This document shows positions 7,113 to 14,741 of a stretch of 29,884 bases of DNA, one piece after another (the first letter of the stretch is position 1; each line of letters begins with the position of its first letter). The translations under genes and the position numbers were made by a program. The notes below the pieces were generated by a model, which was given only the letters and a program-made list of their open reading frames with translations, did no database searches and was not told where the DNA came from. Source of the DNA: a virus; IMG/VR virus record IMGVR_UViG_3300035698_035425, positions 1 through 29,884 of that record. One strand, written 5' to 3'.

Positions 7113-7875
7113 AGAAATTGGTGCCCCAGCGAATGCTCTGGGCAATCCTTCTTTTAAAGAAATGATTTTTAGAGAGTTTTACAGCCATTTGGCTATCGTG
7201 GAATCTCAGGTCGAGATTCATGGATCTATGTGGGATTATCCAGTGTCGAGTATTGCGATTGATGCTGACGGTAAAGAAACGAAAGACAAGGATTACGGCA
7301 AATACAAAGTAATGTTGACCATGTACGCCACGAAAGCCCATGAGGGGTTGGGGATGTGGGAAACCAACTATGAACCTCCGTTTGTTGCGCCCACAAGTGG
7401 CTATTATCAGGATGAATGGAGCAACATTGAGGGCAATGCTCCGCTACCTGCATCTGGATGCAATTGCCCGGTTTGCAGCGTCAAGGTGAAGAAAATTGAT
7501 CAGTGGGACGAGATTGATACTGCTATTGCAGCAGCCGCTATTGATTTTATGAAAAAGTGGTACGAGGATCCCAAAATTGAGAAGGAAGAATACAAGGCCA
7601 CGGTCTCCAGGAGAGGAGTGAAAAAATCTATGAATAAACTATTAACAATCGTGAATAAGATGAAGGACTCCGGTAAGACGAATGACGAGATTAAGGATGT
7701 CGTTCGTAAGGCGTATAGTAACGTCGGCGATGTGGAACTTTTTGGTAAGAGTGATTACGAATTGTTCCCCATGAGAGATAGCTTGGAAAAGCCGCTCGAC
7801 GATTTTTATGAGTCGAATGGCGTTTCTGTCACGACTGATATTTTGGATTTTTCTAATCTTTTGGAAAAAAGGTAG
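7099..7875 (+). CDS. Hypothetical protein with CxCxxC cluster
   Basis: A 258-residue protein. ATG 7099 is preferred over ATG 7096 and over an earlier in-frame start at 7057, because ggagg at 7088-7092 is spaced 6 bases from it; this overlaps the previous gene by 14 bases. The N-terminal half is mixed alpha/beta with conserved-looking aromatic stretches (FYSHLAIVESQVEIHG, YEPPFVAPTSGYYQDEW). Near residue 128 is a Cys cluster (GCNCPVC) that could bind zinc or iron, though only three cysteines are close together. The C-terminal half is helical (AIAAAAIDFMKKWYE, MNKLLTIVNKMKDSGKTNDE). No family is recognised. The location between head genes suggests a structural or assembly role. Confidence 0.55.
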   Translation: MKKSEEIGAPANALGNPSFKEMIFREFYSHLAIVESQVEIHGSMWDYPVSSIAIDADGKETKDKDYGKYKVMLTMYATKAHEGLGMWETNYEPPFVAPTSGYYQDEWSNIEGNAPLPASGCNCPVCSVKVKKIDQWDEIDTAIAAAAIDFMKKWYEDPKIEKEEYKATVSRRGVKKSMNKLLTIVNKMKDSGKTNDEIKDVVRKAYSNVGDVELFGKSDYELFPMRDSLEKPLDDFYESNGVSVTTDILDFSNLLEKR

Positions 7876-7884
7876 AAAAGTAAT

Positions 7885-8715
7885 ATGGCGAAGTACGACC
7901 CACAGAAGGCGTCGAACAATCTGTACCCTGCACCGAATTTGTATTCACCTAAATTCCGTGGTGTGCAACTGTATCAGGAGAAGTTTAACGCCGTATTAAA
8001 TGAATATGGGGTTAGGATTCGCCATGAGAAGGTGGCGTTGTGCCCCAATTTAGTCGGGAATGTTGACAGCAATTACCATGAATTAAATTGTACGTTATGT
8101 GAGAATAGTTTCGTGCATTTTGACCCGCAGGAGTTGTGGGGGCTATATCAGCAGAATGCTTTGGTGGAGTCTTTTTTCTCTCAAGGTATGTGGGATAAGG
8201 GTGTGGCAGTTATAACACTTCCCAGCCATAAAGAAGGGGATCCTAGTTATCAGTATTATTTCGATTATTTTGATAGGATAACTATCCTGGATTTTGAGGA
8301 AAGATTCTATGAGATAATCAATAAATCAGATGGCGATAAAGATAACCTTCGATATGAGGCGTTGTCTGTCCAATTTTTGAGGACTGTGTCTACTATATTT
8401 GAGTTCCGTAAGGATTTTGACCTCGACACAGATGGGAACATTATTTGGATTACGAATAATAGGCCTAAATATGACTTAGAAAGAGGGATTGGTGAGGCTT
8501 TTACAATTTCGTATTTGAGAAGGCCTGTGTACCGGATTGTTGAGATGCTTCATGAAGGGCGTTACAGTCAGAAGTTTTTTAAGGAGCCTGAACGTATCCC
8601 CGTGAGGATGCCTCAACAGGCCATCATGAAAAAAGATTTCCTTATTGATAAAGACGGGGCTGATCAACAGGGGAGGGTTTCTCAGGTAAGCGGCGGATCG
8701 GTGGTGGCCCCATGA
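7885..8715 (+). CDS. Putative neck/head-completion protein with zinc-ribbon-like cysteines
   Basis: A 276-residue protein starting 9 bases after the previous stop. Residues about 50-75 contain three cysteines plus a nearby His (LCPNLVG then H..NCTLCEN), resembling a zinc-ribbon-like turn. The middle has aromatic, acidic strands (YYFDYFDRITILDFEERFYE) and a strand WITNNRPKYDL. The C-terminal third includes SYLRRPVYRIVEMLHEGRYSQ followed by RIPVRMPQQAIMKKDFL, a basic segment with an unstructured end. Its stop overlaps the start of the gp10-like gene (ATGA), which points to a shared neck or tail-completion function. The family is not recognised; the neck assignment comes from gene order. Confidence 0.5.
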   Translation: MAKYDPQKASNNLYPAPNLYSPKFRGVQLYQEKFNAVLNEYGVRIRHEKVALCPNLVGNVDSNYHELNCTLCENSFVHFDPQELWGLYQQNALVESFFSQGMWDKGVAVITLPSHKEGDPSYQYYFDYFDRITILDFEERFYEIINKSDGDKDNLRYEALSVQFLRTVSTIFEFRKDFDLDTDGNIIWITNNRPKYDLERGIGEAFTISYLRRPVYRIVEMLHEGRYSQKFFKEPERIPVRMPQQAIMKKDFLIDKDGADQQGRVSQVSGGSVVAP

Positions 8716-9572
8716 TGAAAATGGATTTTGATCAAAAAGAAATAATGGATTTCATGGGTGGCCTTCAAAAGGACATGAAGGACGAAATGGATGCCCTTGT
8801 GGATGATATGACTTCCGCTGTATACGAGTTCGGCAGGAATTATGTCTCTGGGGAGCTTTCAACAACCAGAGATTTTTATCTTTCTAATTTCAAAAAAAGG
8901 AAGGTCAAAAAAGGTGAATACATAATTACACTGGCTGATAAGGCGGCTCATCTTGAAAATGGGTACGCTGGCTTTGATCTTACTACGGCCCTTTTAAAGG
9001 GTAGAGAATATAGGGTTATTCCTATTTCTATATTTGAAGCTACTGATTCTGGTATTAAGCAAGTGATAAAGGCCTATGGGTATAAGACTCAAAAACTAGC
9101 CAAAGATAAGGCCCAATTGATGAGGACCGCACAGTCTTCGCAGGTTCGTAGTCTGCTGCAAAGGCATAGCCTGTATAAGACAAAAACGCACCCATCGGTG
9201 ACCACTCAGTCGGCCACATCGAAGAATCCTCGTAAGAGGGCTGGTGGGTCGCCAAAGACGGGGTATGTGGGCAGACTTCCCACAATTCCCCACACGGCTC
9301 CTTTTTCTAAGCAAATTAACCCTGGTTTGGCGAATATCTCGAAGTATCAATTTGTTCAGGAAAGAGAGTCTTATGTTCGGACGGCTGAAGGAGGGCTTGA
9401 GAAGGGCCAGATGCCGTTCAGTAGAGCAAGGTATGTTGTTTTTAGAACTATTTCAAGGAAGCATCCTTGGCGTCCACACCCTGGATTCTCAGGTGTGCAT
9501 GCTTTTGATAAGATGGCGGAATTTTTGACTGCTAATAGTGGGGACAGGCTTTTAAATAAGATTTTGAAATGA
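8712..9572 (+). CDS. HK97-gp10-like neck / tail completion protein
   Basis: A 286-residue protein translated by ATGA overlap with the preceding gene; a second ATG follows immediately. The N-terminal third is helical (KDMKDEMDALVDDMTSAVYEFG) and then carries a strand region KGEYIITLADKAAHLENGYAG, which resembles the conserved turn of gp10-like proteins in which a Glu-x-Gly follows a strand. Near the C-terminus HPWRPHPGFSGVHAFDKMAE matches the family's final proline-glycine plus helix pattern. Residues about 145-185 form a basic, Ser/Thr/Pro-rich linker that is longer than in typical gp10 proteins. Position just before tail genes supports a neck/tail-joining role. Confidence 0.6.
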   Translation: MMKMDFDQKEIMDFMGGLQKDMKDEMDALVDDMTSAVYEFGRNYVSGELSTTRDFYLSNFKKRKVKKGEYIITLADKAAHLENGYAGFDLTTALLKGREYRVIPISIFEATDSGIKQVIKAYGYKTQKLAKDKAQLMRTAQSSQVRSLLQRHSLYKTKTHPSVTTQSATSKNPRKRAGGSPKTGYVGRLPTIPHTAPFSKQINPGLANISKYQFVQERESYVRTAEGGLEKGQMPFSRARYVVFRTISRKHPWRPHPGFSGVHAFDKMAEFLTANSGDRLLNKILK

Positions 9573-9603
9573 TAAGGATTAAAAATTTTTCTTTTTTTTG
9601 GGG

Positions 9604-9609
9604 TATAAT
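9604..9609 (+). promoter_or_regulatory. Candidate -10 element immediately before the tail gene block
   Basis: A perfect TATAAT lies in a 43-base gap that also holds a T-rich run (9586-9599). The following ATG is at 9616, only 7 bases past the element, so a transcript from it would start at or next to the start codon. No good -35 is visible at 17 bases upstream. The nearest thing to a ribosome site is GGGG at 9600-9603, 12 bases from the ATG. Confidence 0.35.
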
Positions 9610-9615
9610 TATTAA

Positions 9616-10551
9616 ATGGATGGAGTCCCTTTAACAGAATTTTATATTGAAGCCTTCATAAGAGAGGGACTTCAAGATCTTCGTAATGATCCTACGAAGA
9701 TTGACATGCTTTTTGCCAGGTTTTTGACGCCTATTTTAAGGGCACAGTATGGGCAAAGAGCTATCGATCTTTTGAAGGAATACATTATGAATGATTCCGT
9801 CAGTGTGGTGCAGGCGTGGACGTTGGCTCCTGAAAAAGTACCATGTTACAGCATCAATATTATAGATACGGCAGAAGATCCGGCCAGAGCCTTTTTTGAT
9901 GACGATGCTGGCTGGTCAAGGTTTGATACTACGCCTACGACGGTAGCCACTTTTGTTACCGACTCTTATGATAGCGTTGCGGGTTATGTGCATGTGGCTG
10001 ATTCTGTTGATTTAAGCACATTATACGTAGGCCTTAATTATGTTGATCCTGCCGGGAGCAGATTCCCCATTCTAGGGCCTATCTTGAATACTGTTGGCGA
10101 CAAGAAATTTGGCATCGGTGCGAATTTAACTGCTTCGGTAGGAGCTTCTACGGTTGAGGATAACGTATCGTTTTATGTTGTTCCTCACCACGAGACTCCT
10201 CTTTTAGAAACCGTTCAAATTGGTATTCATGCTGCAGATAATACAAATCTTTGTAAATATTTGTACTATTTACTGTTATACTTCTTTCAGAGCAAACGCT
10301 TGGCGATGGAAAAGATTGGGTTACAGATCCACACTTTCACTGTCAGCGATTTTGTGAGAATTGCAGAGTTGTTGCCTGATAATGTTTTGAATAGGTTTGT
10401 TAATTTAAGGACTTTGACTTGGTTTGGCTGGAACACAGAGATTTTTTCAGGTATTCCGGGTAGTGCTGGTGTTAATGTTAAAGTCGACAAAGATGAATGG
10501 ATTAAGGGTGGGGATTACACGGTTTTAACAACTGACGAGAATGACGAGTGA
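9616..10551 (+). CDS. Putative tail terminator / tail completion protein
   Basis: A 311-residue protein with no clear ribosome site and a possible promoter element just upstream. The N-terminal 75 residues are helical (FIREGLQDLRNDPTKIDMLF). The middle is beta-rich (residues about 80-190, with VADSVDLSTLYVGLNYVD). The C-terminal 100 residues show the alternating pattern of tail-terminator-type proteins: ETVQIGIHAADN, a long helix KYLYYLLLYFFQSKRLAMEK with a following strand GLQIHTFTVSD, and NRFVNLRTLTWFGWNTE. It directly precedes the sheath region, the usual place for a terminator or neck protein. The central insertion would be unusual for that family. A different neck protein is the main alternative. 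Confidence 0.5.
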   Translation: MDGVPLTEFYIEAFIREGLQDLRNDPTKIDMLFARFLTPILRAQYGQRAIDLLKEYIMNDSVSVVQAWTLAPEKVPCYSINIIDTAEDPARAFFDDDAGWSRFDTTPTTVATFVTDSYDSVAGYVHVADSVDLSTLYVGLNYVDPAGSRFPILGPILNTVGDKKFGIGANLTASVGASTVEDNVSFYVVPHHETPLLETVQIGIHAADNTNLCKYLYYLLLYFFQSKRLAMEKIGLQIHTFTVSDFVRIAELLPDNVLNRFVNLRTLTWFGWNTEIFSGIPGSAGVNVKVDKDEWIKGGDYTVLTTDENDE

Positions 10552-10558
10552 GGTTAAT

Positions 10559-10900
10559 ATGACGGAAGATATAAAAGCGAAGCCAGTGGTTAAGCCTGTA
10601 GAGGTTAAGAAGCCTGTAGAGGTTAAGAAGCCTGTAGAGGTTCCTAAAAAAGCAGTTGGGGGCGGGCAGACAAACCCTTTTGCAGTTTCCGTAGATGCTT
10701 CAAAAGTTGAGGGAACAAAAAAGAAAACGAATTTCCATGGGTCTCCGTTGCTGGCATTTGATGGATACTTCGAGATTTTAAAATCAGAGAATCCAAAAAT
10801 AAAAGAACATCATAGGGAACCGATTAAAAAGTTCGTAACGGAGAGTGGTGTTTCAACGGATACAAAAGAGAATTTTGATAAGATCATGTTGAAATACTAA
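10559..10900 (+). CDS. PEVK-repeat small protein upstream of the sheath
   Basis: A 113-residue protein. ATG 10559 is preferred over an in-frame ATG at 10541, since gagg at 10550-10553 is well spaced from it and the earlier ATG lacks a site. Residues about 8-28 are a Lys/Pro/Val/Glu tandem repeat (PVEVKK units), an extended, flexible, TonB-like linker. After a Gly-rich turn (GGGQTNPFAVS) comes a compact C-terminal domain (NFHGSPLLAFDGYFEILKS, then a helix KIKEHHREPIKKFVTESG). No family is recognised. Placement next to the sheath suggests a tail-assembly or virion protein. Confidence 0.55.
   Translation: MTEDIKAKPVVKPVEVKKPVEVKKPVEVPKKAVGGGQTNPFAVSVDASKVEGTKKKTNFHGSPLLAFDGYFEILKSENPKIKEHHREPIKKFVTESGVSTDTKENFDKIMLKY
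10592..10642 (+). repeat. 18-base tandem repeat in coding sequence (KPVEVK units)
   Basis: Three direct copies of an 18-base unit, aagcctgtagaggttaag, start at 10592, 10610 and 10628. The last is cut to 15 bases. The copies are identical at the nucleotide level, which indicates recent or conserved expansion. A degenerate fourth unit (aagccagtggtt) lies just upstream. Each unit keeps the reading frame and adds six residues to a flexible linker. Confidence 0.9.
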
Positions 10901-10915
10901 TAAAAACTTCAATGG

Positions 10916-10933
10916 GATAGGAGATAATTATGG
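10916..10933 (+). promoter_or_regulatory. Translation initiation region, copy 2 of an 18-base repeat
   Basis: This is an exact copy of the initiation region of the beta-helix gene (3077-3094), here in front of the tail sheath gene at 10930. The AGGAG core is 6 bases from the ATG. Confidence 0.6.
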
Positions 10934-13416
10934 CTATTATAACACAGTTTCACGGTGCACAGATTACAAAGCCAGGGGGATATTCCTACATCGACGTAGA
11001 ATTAAATCCACAGCCTCTTTCTGCGGCTGGGATCGTCGGCGTTGTGGGTGAGGCTCTTGGTGGGGCACCGGGTTTGACTGATGGGGTTCAAACTTTTGCG
11101 AGCACCCAGCTTTATGACATTGTCCAGAAATATGTAAGTGGCCCGATTGTGGATGCTGCTCGCGCTCTTTTGGCTCCGAGTAAGGACCCAGATATTCAGA
11201 ACGGCGCGAATACGATAAAAGTTTATAAAACGAATGCATCGGCGTTCTCTTCTGGTTCCGCTGTTCAGATGGACGATGCTGCGGTTCCGTTAGCGATTTT
11301 GACTTTTGACTCGAACAATTATGGAATCGACGAGAACAATGTCAATTTTTACGAAACAGAAGGCACGACATCTGATGATCAAGCTTCAATGACAAGCGGG
11401 GTTATCGCCCTTCCTGTGACAATTGTTATTGGTGAAACACTTGTGTTTACCGTTGCTGGTGCAGCTTACACTTTCACGGTCCCCGCTGGTGGGGCTGGTC
11501 CTCATGCGACGGTAGTCCCAGTTCTAGCTATGTTGAATGATGCTGCAAATTGGGCACCATCAAAACCTGCTGTTGCCACGGCAGTTGGCACCACAAAAAT
11601 CAAACTTACGGTAGATACTTCTTTAGCGGCTTTTGATGGTTATGAGAGTATGCACGAATATGCCGAGACTTATCTCAGTGGTGATGGTCTTGAAGAAGAT
11701 CTTAATTTCAGGAAACCAGTTGCTTTTGCCACCAACGGAACAGTTGGCGGTACGTTTACTGTCGCGGCTCTTGCTAATTTAGCTGCGAATCAGTGGACTC
11801 AGATTGGCGCAACGGCTCTCGCGACTCTCAATGTTAAGATTACATCGATCACGGGAACGGGACCGTATACGATCACAGTGGATAATGGTCTCACGGACTT
11901 GAGTCTTTATACCACTGTTGCAGCATCGTATATTTTTGATGCCCAGACCGCAGTCAATTCTTTGACCTTAGAAGTGACAAAGGGAACTGCTGGTTGGTCC
12001 AGAGGGCAGCGTGGAAGCCGTATCTTCTTTATTAAGAAGAATACGACTCTTGAAACTATTTCTGAGAACGCAAATGTTCCTGTGTTCCGCATCATGTATA
12101 TCGGTGCTGGAACGGCTTGCACGATGAAGATCTTAGACTCTGGTGGAACTCGTAAGTTAACGACCACTGTTACTGGTGGCCCAGGTTCAGAAGCTCTCGA
12201 CATCACACTGTCTAATCATAATACCATCCAACAGTTAGTTGATTACATCAGTAATTTTAACGCTGGTGCTTCTTACACCTGTTACACGGATTATTATAAT
12301 GCTGGTACAGTGAGCCCGCAGGATCTTGATTTTTACAATGATATTGATATTCGTAACTTCCCGCTTGATGTGAAAACGGCTATTGCGGATATCCTGGCTA
12401 ATATTAATACTTATTCTAGCCTGATGGCAGCCACTCGTGTGTCGAATATTTATGGTCAACTTGCGTTGATTTCTTCGACGGCTCGTAGGTTTTTGAGTGG
12501 CGGTGTCAATGGGGCAACGACTAACAGTTTGGTGCAGACGGCATTTGATGCTCTGCTTTCAGTGGATTGCGATATCGTGGTCCCACTGTTTAGCCAGAAC
12601 GCTTCTGCCGATATTTTAGATGGGTTAACGGATTCCAGTTCTTCGTACACAATCAGTTCTGTCAACGCCATGGCGGATTCTCATTGCCGAATGGCTTCGA
12701 GTACATTGAATCGAAGAGAACGCACCGCGTTTGTGGCGTTGAAAGATACGTATGATGCTTCAAAGACAGCCGCACAATTAATGAATAGTGAGTTTGTCTC
12801 TATGGTTCTCCAGGATGTATATACTCTTGATGGAACCGGAGCGACTCTTTGGAAGAATCCCCATGTATTTGCGGCGATGTGTGCTGGCATGGAAGCTGGG
12901 GCTGAGATTGGTATGCCACTTACGAAAAAGGCGCTGAATTGTTACGGTGTCAGGCATTCAACTTTTGACCCGCAGACTCAATATGCTGATGCTATTACGA
13001 ACGGGTTGTTTTTCGCTGAACAAGGTGACCAGGGTGGCGTGACCATCGTTTGTGGCAACACAACCTATCAGAGAGACTCTAGTTTCGTTTGGAATCGTCG
13101 ATCTGTTATCCGGGCATCTTTCTACACTGCGAAGACGTTGCGTTCTCAGCTTGAGTCTACTTTCGTTGGAAAGTATCGTTCAGCTGGTGCTTCGTTGGCA
13201 TCTCAGATTAAATCGGTTTCTCAGTCCGTACTGTCTGCGCTTCTGACCGCCAATATCTTGGCACCAGACGCAAAGAACGGTGGTCTTGGCTATCGTGGTC
13301 TTAAGGTCACGATTACCGGAAGTATTGTCACCTTGTACGTGATTGTGACCCCAGTTGCTGGGATTGATTTCGTGTTAGCGAACATTACGCTGGCACCAAT
13401 AAATGATATTGCTTAA
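10930..13416 (+). CDS. Contractile tail sheath protein
   Basis: An 828-residue protein with a strong ribosome site. Residues 1-40 include AQITKPGGYSYIDVEL, the usual start of a sheath subunit. The C-terminal half contains VDCDIVVPLFSQNASADILDG, SSTLNRRERTAFVALKD and MCAGMEAGAEIGMPLTKKAL. It ends with a domain (residues about 730-828) in which FYTAKTLRSQLESTFVGKYR is followed by GYRGLKVTITGSIVTLYVIV, as in other sheath proteins. Residues about 157-340 are an extra beta-rich insertion that would sit on the outer surface. The subunit is larger than typical sheaths (roughly 400-700 residues) because of this insertion. The tube gene follows, as expected for a contractile tail. Confidence 0.9.
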   Translation: MAIITQFHGAQITKPGGYSYIDVELNPQPLSAAGIVGVVGEALGGAPGLTDGVQTFASTQLYDIVQKYVSGPIVDAARALLAPSKDPDIQNGANTIKVYKTNASAFSSGSAVQMDDAAVPLAILTFDSNNYGIDENNVNFYETEGTTSDDQASMTSGVIALPVTIVIGETLVFTVAGAAYTFTVPAGGAGPHATVVPVLAMLNDAANWAPSKPAVATAVGTTKIKLTVDTSLAAFDGYESMHEYAETYLSGDGLEEDLNFRKPVAFATNGTVGGTFTVAALANLAANQWTQIGATALATLNVKITSITGTGPYTITVDNGLTDLSLYTTVAASYIFDAQTAVNSLTLEVTKGTAGWSRGQRGSRIFFIKKNTTLETISENANVPVFRIMYIGAGTACTMKILDSGGTRKLTTTVTGGPGSEALDITLSNHNTIQQLVDYISNFNAGASYTCYTDYYNAGTVSPQDLDFYNDIDIRNFPLDVKTAIADILANINTYSSLMAATRVSNIYGQLALISSTARRFLSGGVNGATTNSLVQTAFDALLSVDCDIVVPLFSQNASADILDGLTDSSSSYTISSVNAMADSHCRMASSTLNRRERTAFVALKDTYDASKTAAQLMNSEFVSMVLQDVYTLDGTGATLWKNPHVFAAMCAGMEAGAEIGMPLTKKALNCYGVRHSTFDPQTQYADAITNGLFFAEQGDQGGVTIVCGNTTYQRDSSFVWNRRSVIRASFYTAKTLRSQLESTFVGKYRSAGASLASQIKSVSQSVLSALLTANILAPDAKNGGLGYRGLKVTITGSIVTLYVIVTPVAGIDFVLANITLAPINDIA

Positions 13417-13441
13417 TACAATATGATGAAAGGAGTTCAAT

Positions 13442-13951
13442 ATGGCAGAGAATCTTTCAGGCTCCACGGTATCTGAGGGCATTAACCCTTCTGCTGTTAT
13501 CACTGGTGCGAAGGTGCGATTCCTTCTGGGTGATATAGCTGTTGGATATGCACAGGCTGTGAACTACAATATTAACCATGAATTAGTGCCTGTTTATGGC
13601 TTGGATCGGCTTTGTGCTTATGAGTACGCAGAGGTTGGGTATTCCTGCACGTTCTCTGTGAGTAGATTCAGAGTTCCGAAGGATAACAGAAGTTCTACTT
13701 CTGCGAATGCTGGTTCTTTAGGCTCCCCAGTTGAATTAGGCTGGCAGTCTAAGATCCAGAACATGCTTACTCAGGGTTGTATCCGCGCTGAAATCTATGA
13801 TAAGAGTGGTGAGCAGATGATCCTCAAGGTTGATGGTGTAAAAATGACTTCACGGTCTGGTACTATTGCGGCTCGTGATCTCGCTACAGAGACCTTGGAT
13901 TTCGTCGGACTTATTGCTTATGATGAAGCCGGAGAGCAGACGTTCGCTTAA
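13442..13951 (+). CDS. Tail tube protein
   Basis: A 169-residue protein with ribosome site aaaggag 6 bases upstream, directly after the sheath. It has the expected pattern of a contractile tail tube: GAKVRFLLGDIAVGYAQAVN near the N-terminus, a strand VPVYGLDRLCAYEYAEVGYSCTFSVSRF, then a helix (PVELGWQSKIQNMLTQG) and a C-terminal strand pair (RAEIYDKSGEQMILKVDGVK and ATETLDFVGLIAYDEAGEQ). The length matches the 140-180 residues usual for this family. A hairpin terminator follows, as for the capsid gene, consistent with a very abundant product. Tube subunits stack inside the sheath to form the DNA channel. Confidence 0.85.
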   Translation: MAENLSGSTVSEGINPSAVITGAKVRFLLGDIAVGYAQAVNYNINHELVPVYGLDRLCAYEYAEVGYSCTFSVSRFRVPKDNRSSTSANAGSLGSPVELGWQSKIQNMLTQGCIRAEIYDKSGEQMILKVDGVKMTSRSGTIAARDLATETLDFVGLIAYDEAGEQTFA

Positions 13952-13963
13952 CAAGAAGATTTC

Positions 13964-13996
13964 TGGAGGGGGCGGGGATTTACCTCGCCTCCTCCA
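13964..13996 (+). terminator. GC-rich hairpin after the tail tube gene
   Basis: The left arm 13965-13977 (GGAGGGGGCGGGG) pairs with 13983-13995 (CCTCGCCTCCTCC) across an ATTTA loop, with two G-T wobbles, and T13964 can pair with A13996. There is no long T run after it, only gttctt, so termination may be partial. Like the hairpin after the capsid gene it follows a highly expressed structural gene, and it could also stabilise the 3' end. Confidence 0.7.
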
Positions 13997-14043
13997 TGCA
14001 GTTCTTAAAATAATACATACAACATAAAAAAAAGGAGGAGTTT

Positions 14044-14424
14044 ATGGGCATCACGGGGCTTCCAGAGTTTTCTTTTCAATTCACTATAGATTCGGTTGGC
14101 GAAGTAACCGGGGAAAAATGGGCCGGATCTTTCACCTATGTGCGTCCCAATATTAGGGCTTTATCAGATATTGGGAGATATAAGGCTGCGTTAAATGGCG
14201 ACAGTCAGGGGGTGGAGGCGCATGTCCATGCCATGAATAGCGTATTGGCCAACTTAAGGTATACGCTCGTTGATTACCCTAGATGGTGGTATGATGCTGG
14301 CTACGGGATAGAACTTTATGATTTAAATGTTATTCTAGATATTTATACGAAGTGTGAGGAATTTGAGCGTAAGTTCGAGAAAGAAATTAAGGAAACCGCT
14401 CAAAAGAAACCTGAAAACAAATGA
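14044..14424 (+). CDS. Tail assembly chaperone-like protein (gpG-type)
   Basis: A 126-residue protein with a strong ribosome site (aaaaggaggag). It lies between the tube and tape measure genes, the classical place of tail assembly chaperones. The sequence is compact alpha/beta (PEFSFQFTIDSVGEVTGEKW, YVRPNIRALSDIGRYKAALN), then helical (VEAHVHAMNSVLANLRYTLV), ending with a basic helical tail (KFEKEIKETAQKKPENK). Its stop overlaps the start of the next gene (ATGA). The next frame is -1 relative to this one, as in lambda gpG/gpT, but no canonical slippery heptamer is visible in the short window (14415-14424) where a shift could work. The role is inferred from position and size. Confidence 0.65.
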   Translation: MGITGLPEFSFQFTIDSVGEVTGEKWAGSFTYVRPNIRALSDIGRYKAALNGDSQGVEAHVHAMNSVLANLRYTLVDYPRWWYDAGYGIELYDLNVILDIYTKCEEFERKFEKEIKETAQKKPENK

Positions 14425-14741
14425 ATTTATTGGAAGACAAATTAGAGAATATAAGAAAGATAGCCAAAAATAATGTAAGAGAAAAAATAGTAGGAATAGA
14501 TTCTCTCTTGCGTTTTTTGAAAAGGTGGTGGTGCAGGCAATATAATCGGCCATATAAAGATCCGCTGCTTGAGCAATATACTATAGAGGATTTGTTTTTA
14601 GAATTTTATGAGGTATACTATTTTGACAAAAAAGACGATCCTCTTGATGACGAGGACAAAGAAGAACTTCTCGGCCCGGAAGAAGATTTTAATGAATGGA
14701 TTGAGTCGAAAGAAGAGTTAGGGGGTTCCAATGGCGACTGA
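14421..14741 (+). CDS. Second tail assembly chaperone-like protein (gpT-type)
   Basis: A 106-residue protein in the -1 frame relative to the previous gene and joined by ATGA overlap. The N-terminal half is a basic helix (LEDKLENIRKIAKNNVREK). The middle carries the aromatic segment WWCRQYNRPYKDPLLEQYTIEDLFLEFYEVYYF, which resembles the conserved Pro-x-x-Asp-Pro-x-x-x-x-x-Tyr pattern of second chaperone ORFs in other phages. The C-terminus is acidic (DDEDKEELLGPEEDF). Position just before the tape measure supports a chaperone role. Here the second product is apparently made by coupled re-initiation, not as a frameshift fusion. Confidence 0.6.
   Translation: MNLLEDKLENIRKIAKNNVREKIVGIDSLLRFLKRWWCRQYNRPYKDPLLEQYTIEDLFLEFYEVYYFDKKDDPLDDEDKEELLGPEEDFNEWIESKEELGGSNGD

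Noticed and set aside
9576-9600. Possible terminator at the T-rich run after the gp10-like gene
   Set aside because: The only inverted repeat is a loopless AAAAATTTTT. No stable stem precedes the T run.
14401-14424. A-rich stretch before the chaperone stop as a programmed frameshift site
   Set aside because: The zero-frame heptamer (A AAC AAA) does not fit X-XXY-YYZ pairing in both sites, and the other A-rich stretch lies upstream of a stop in the -1 frame.
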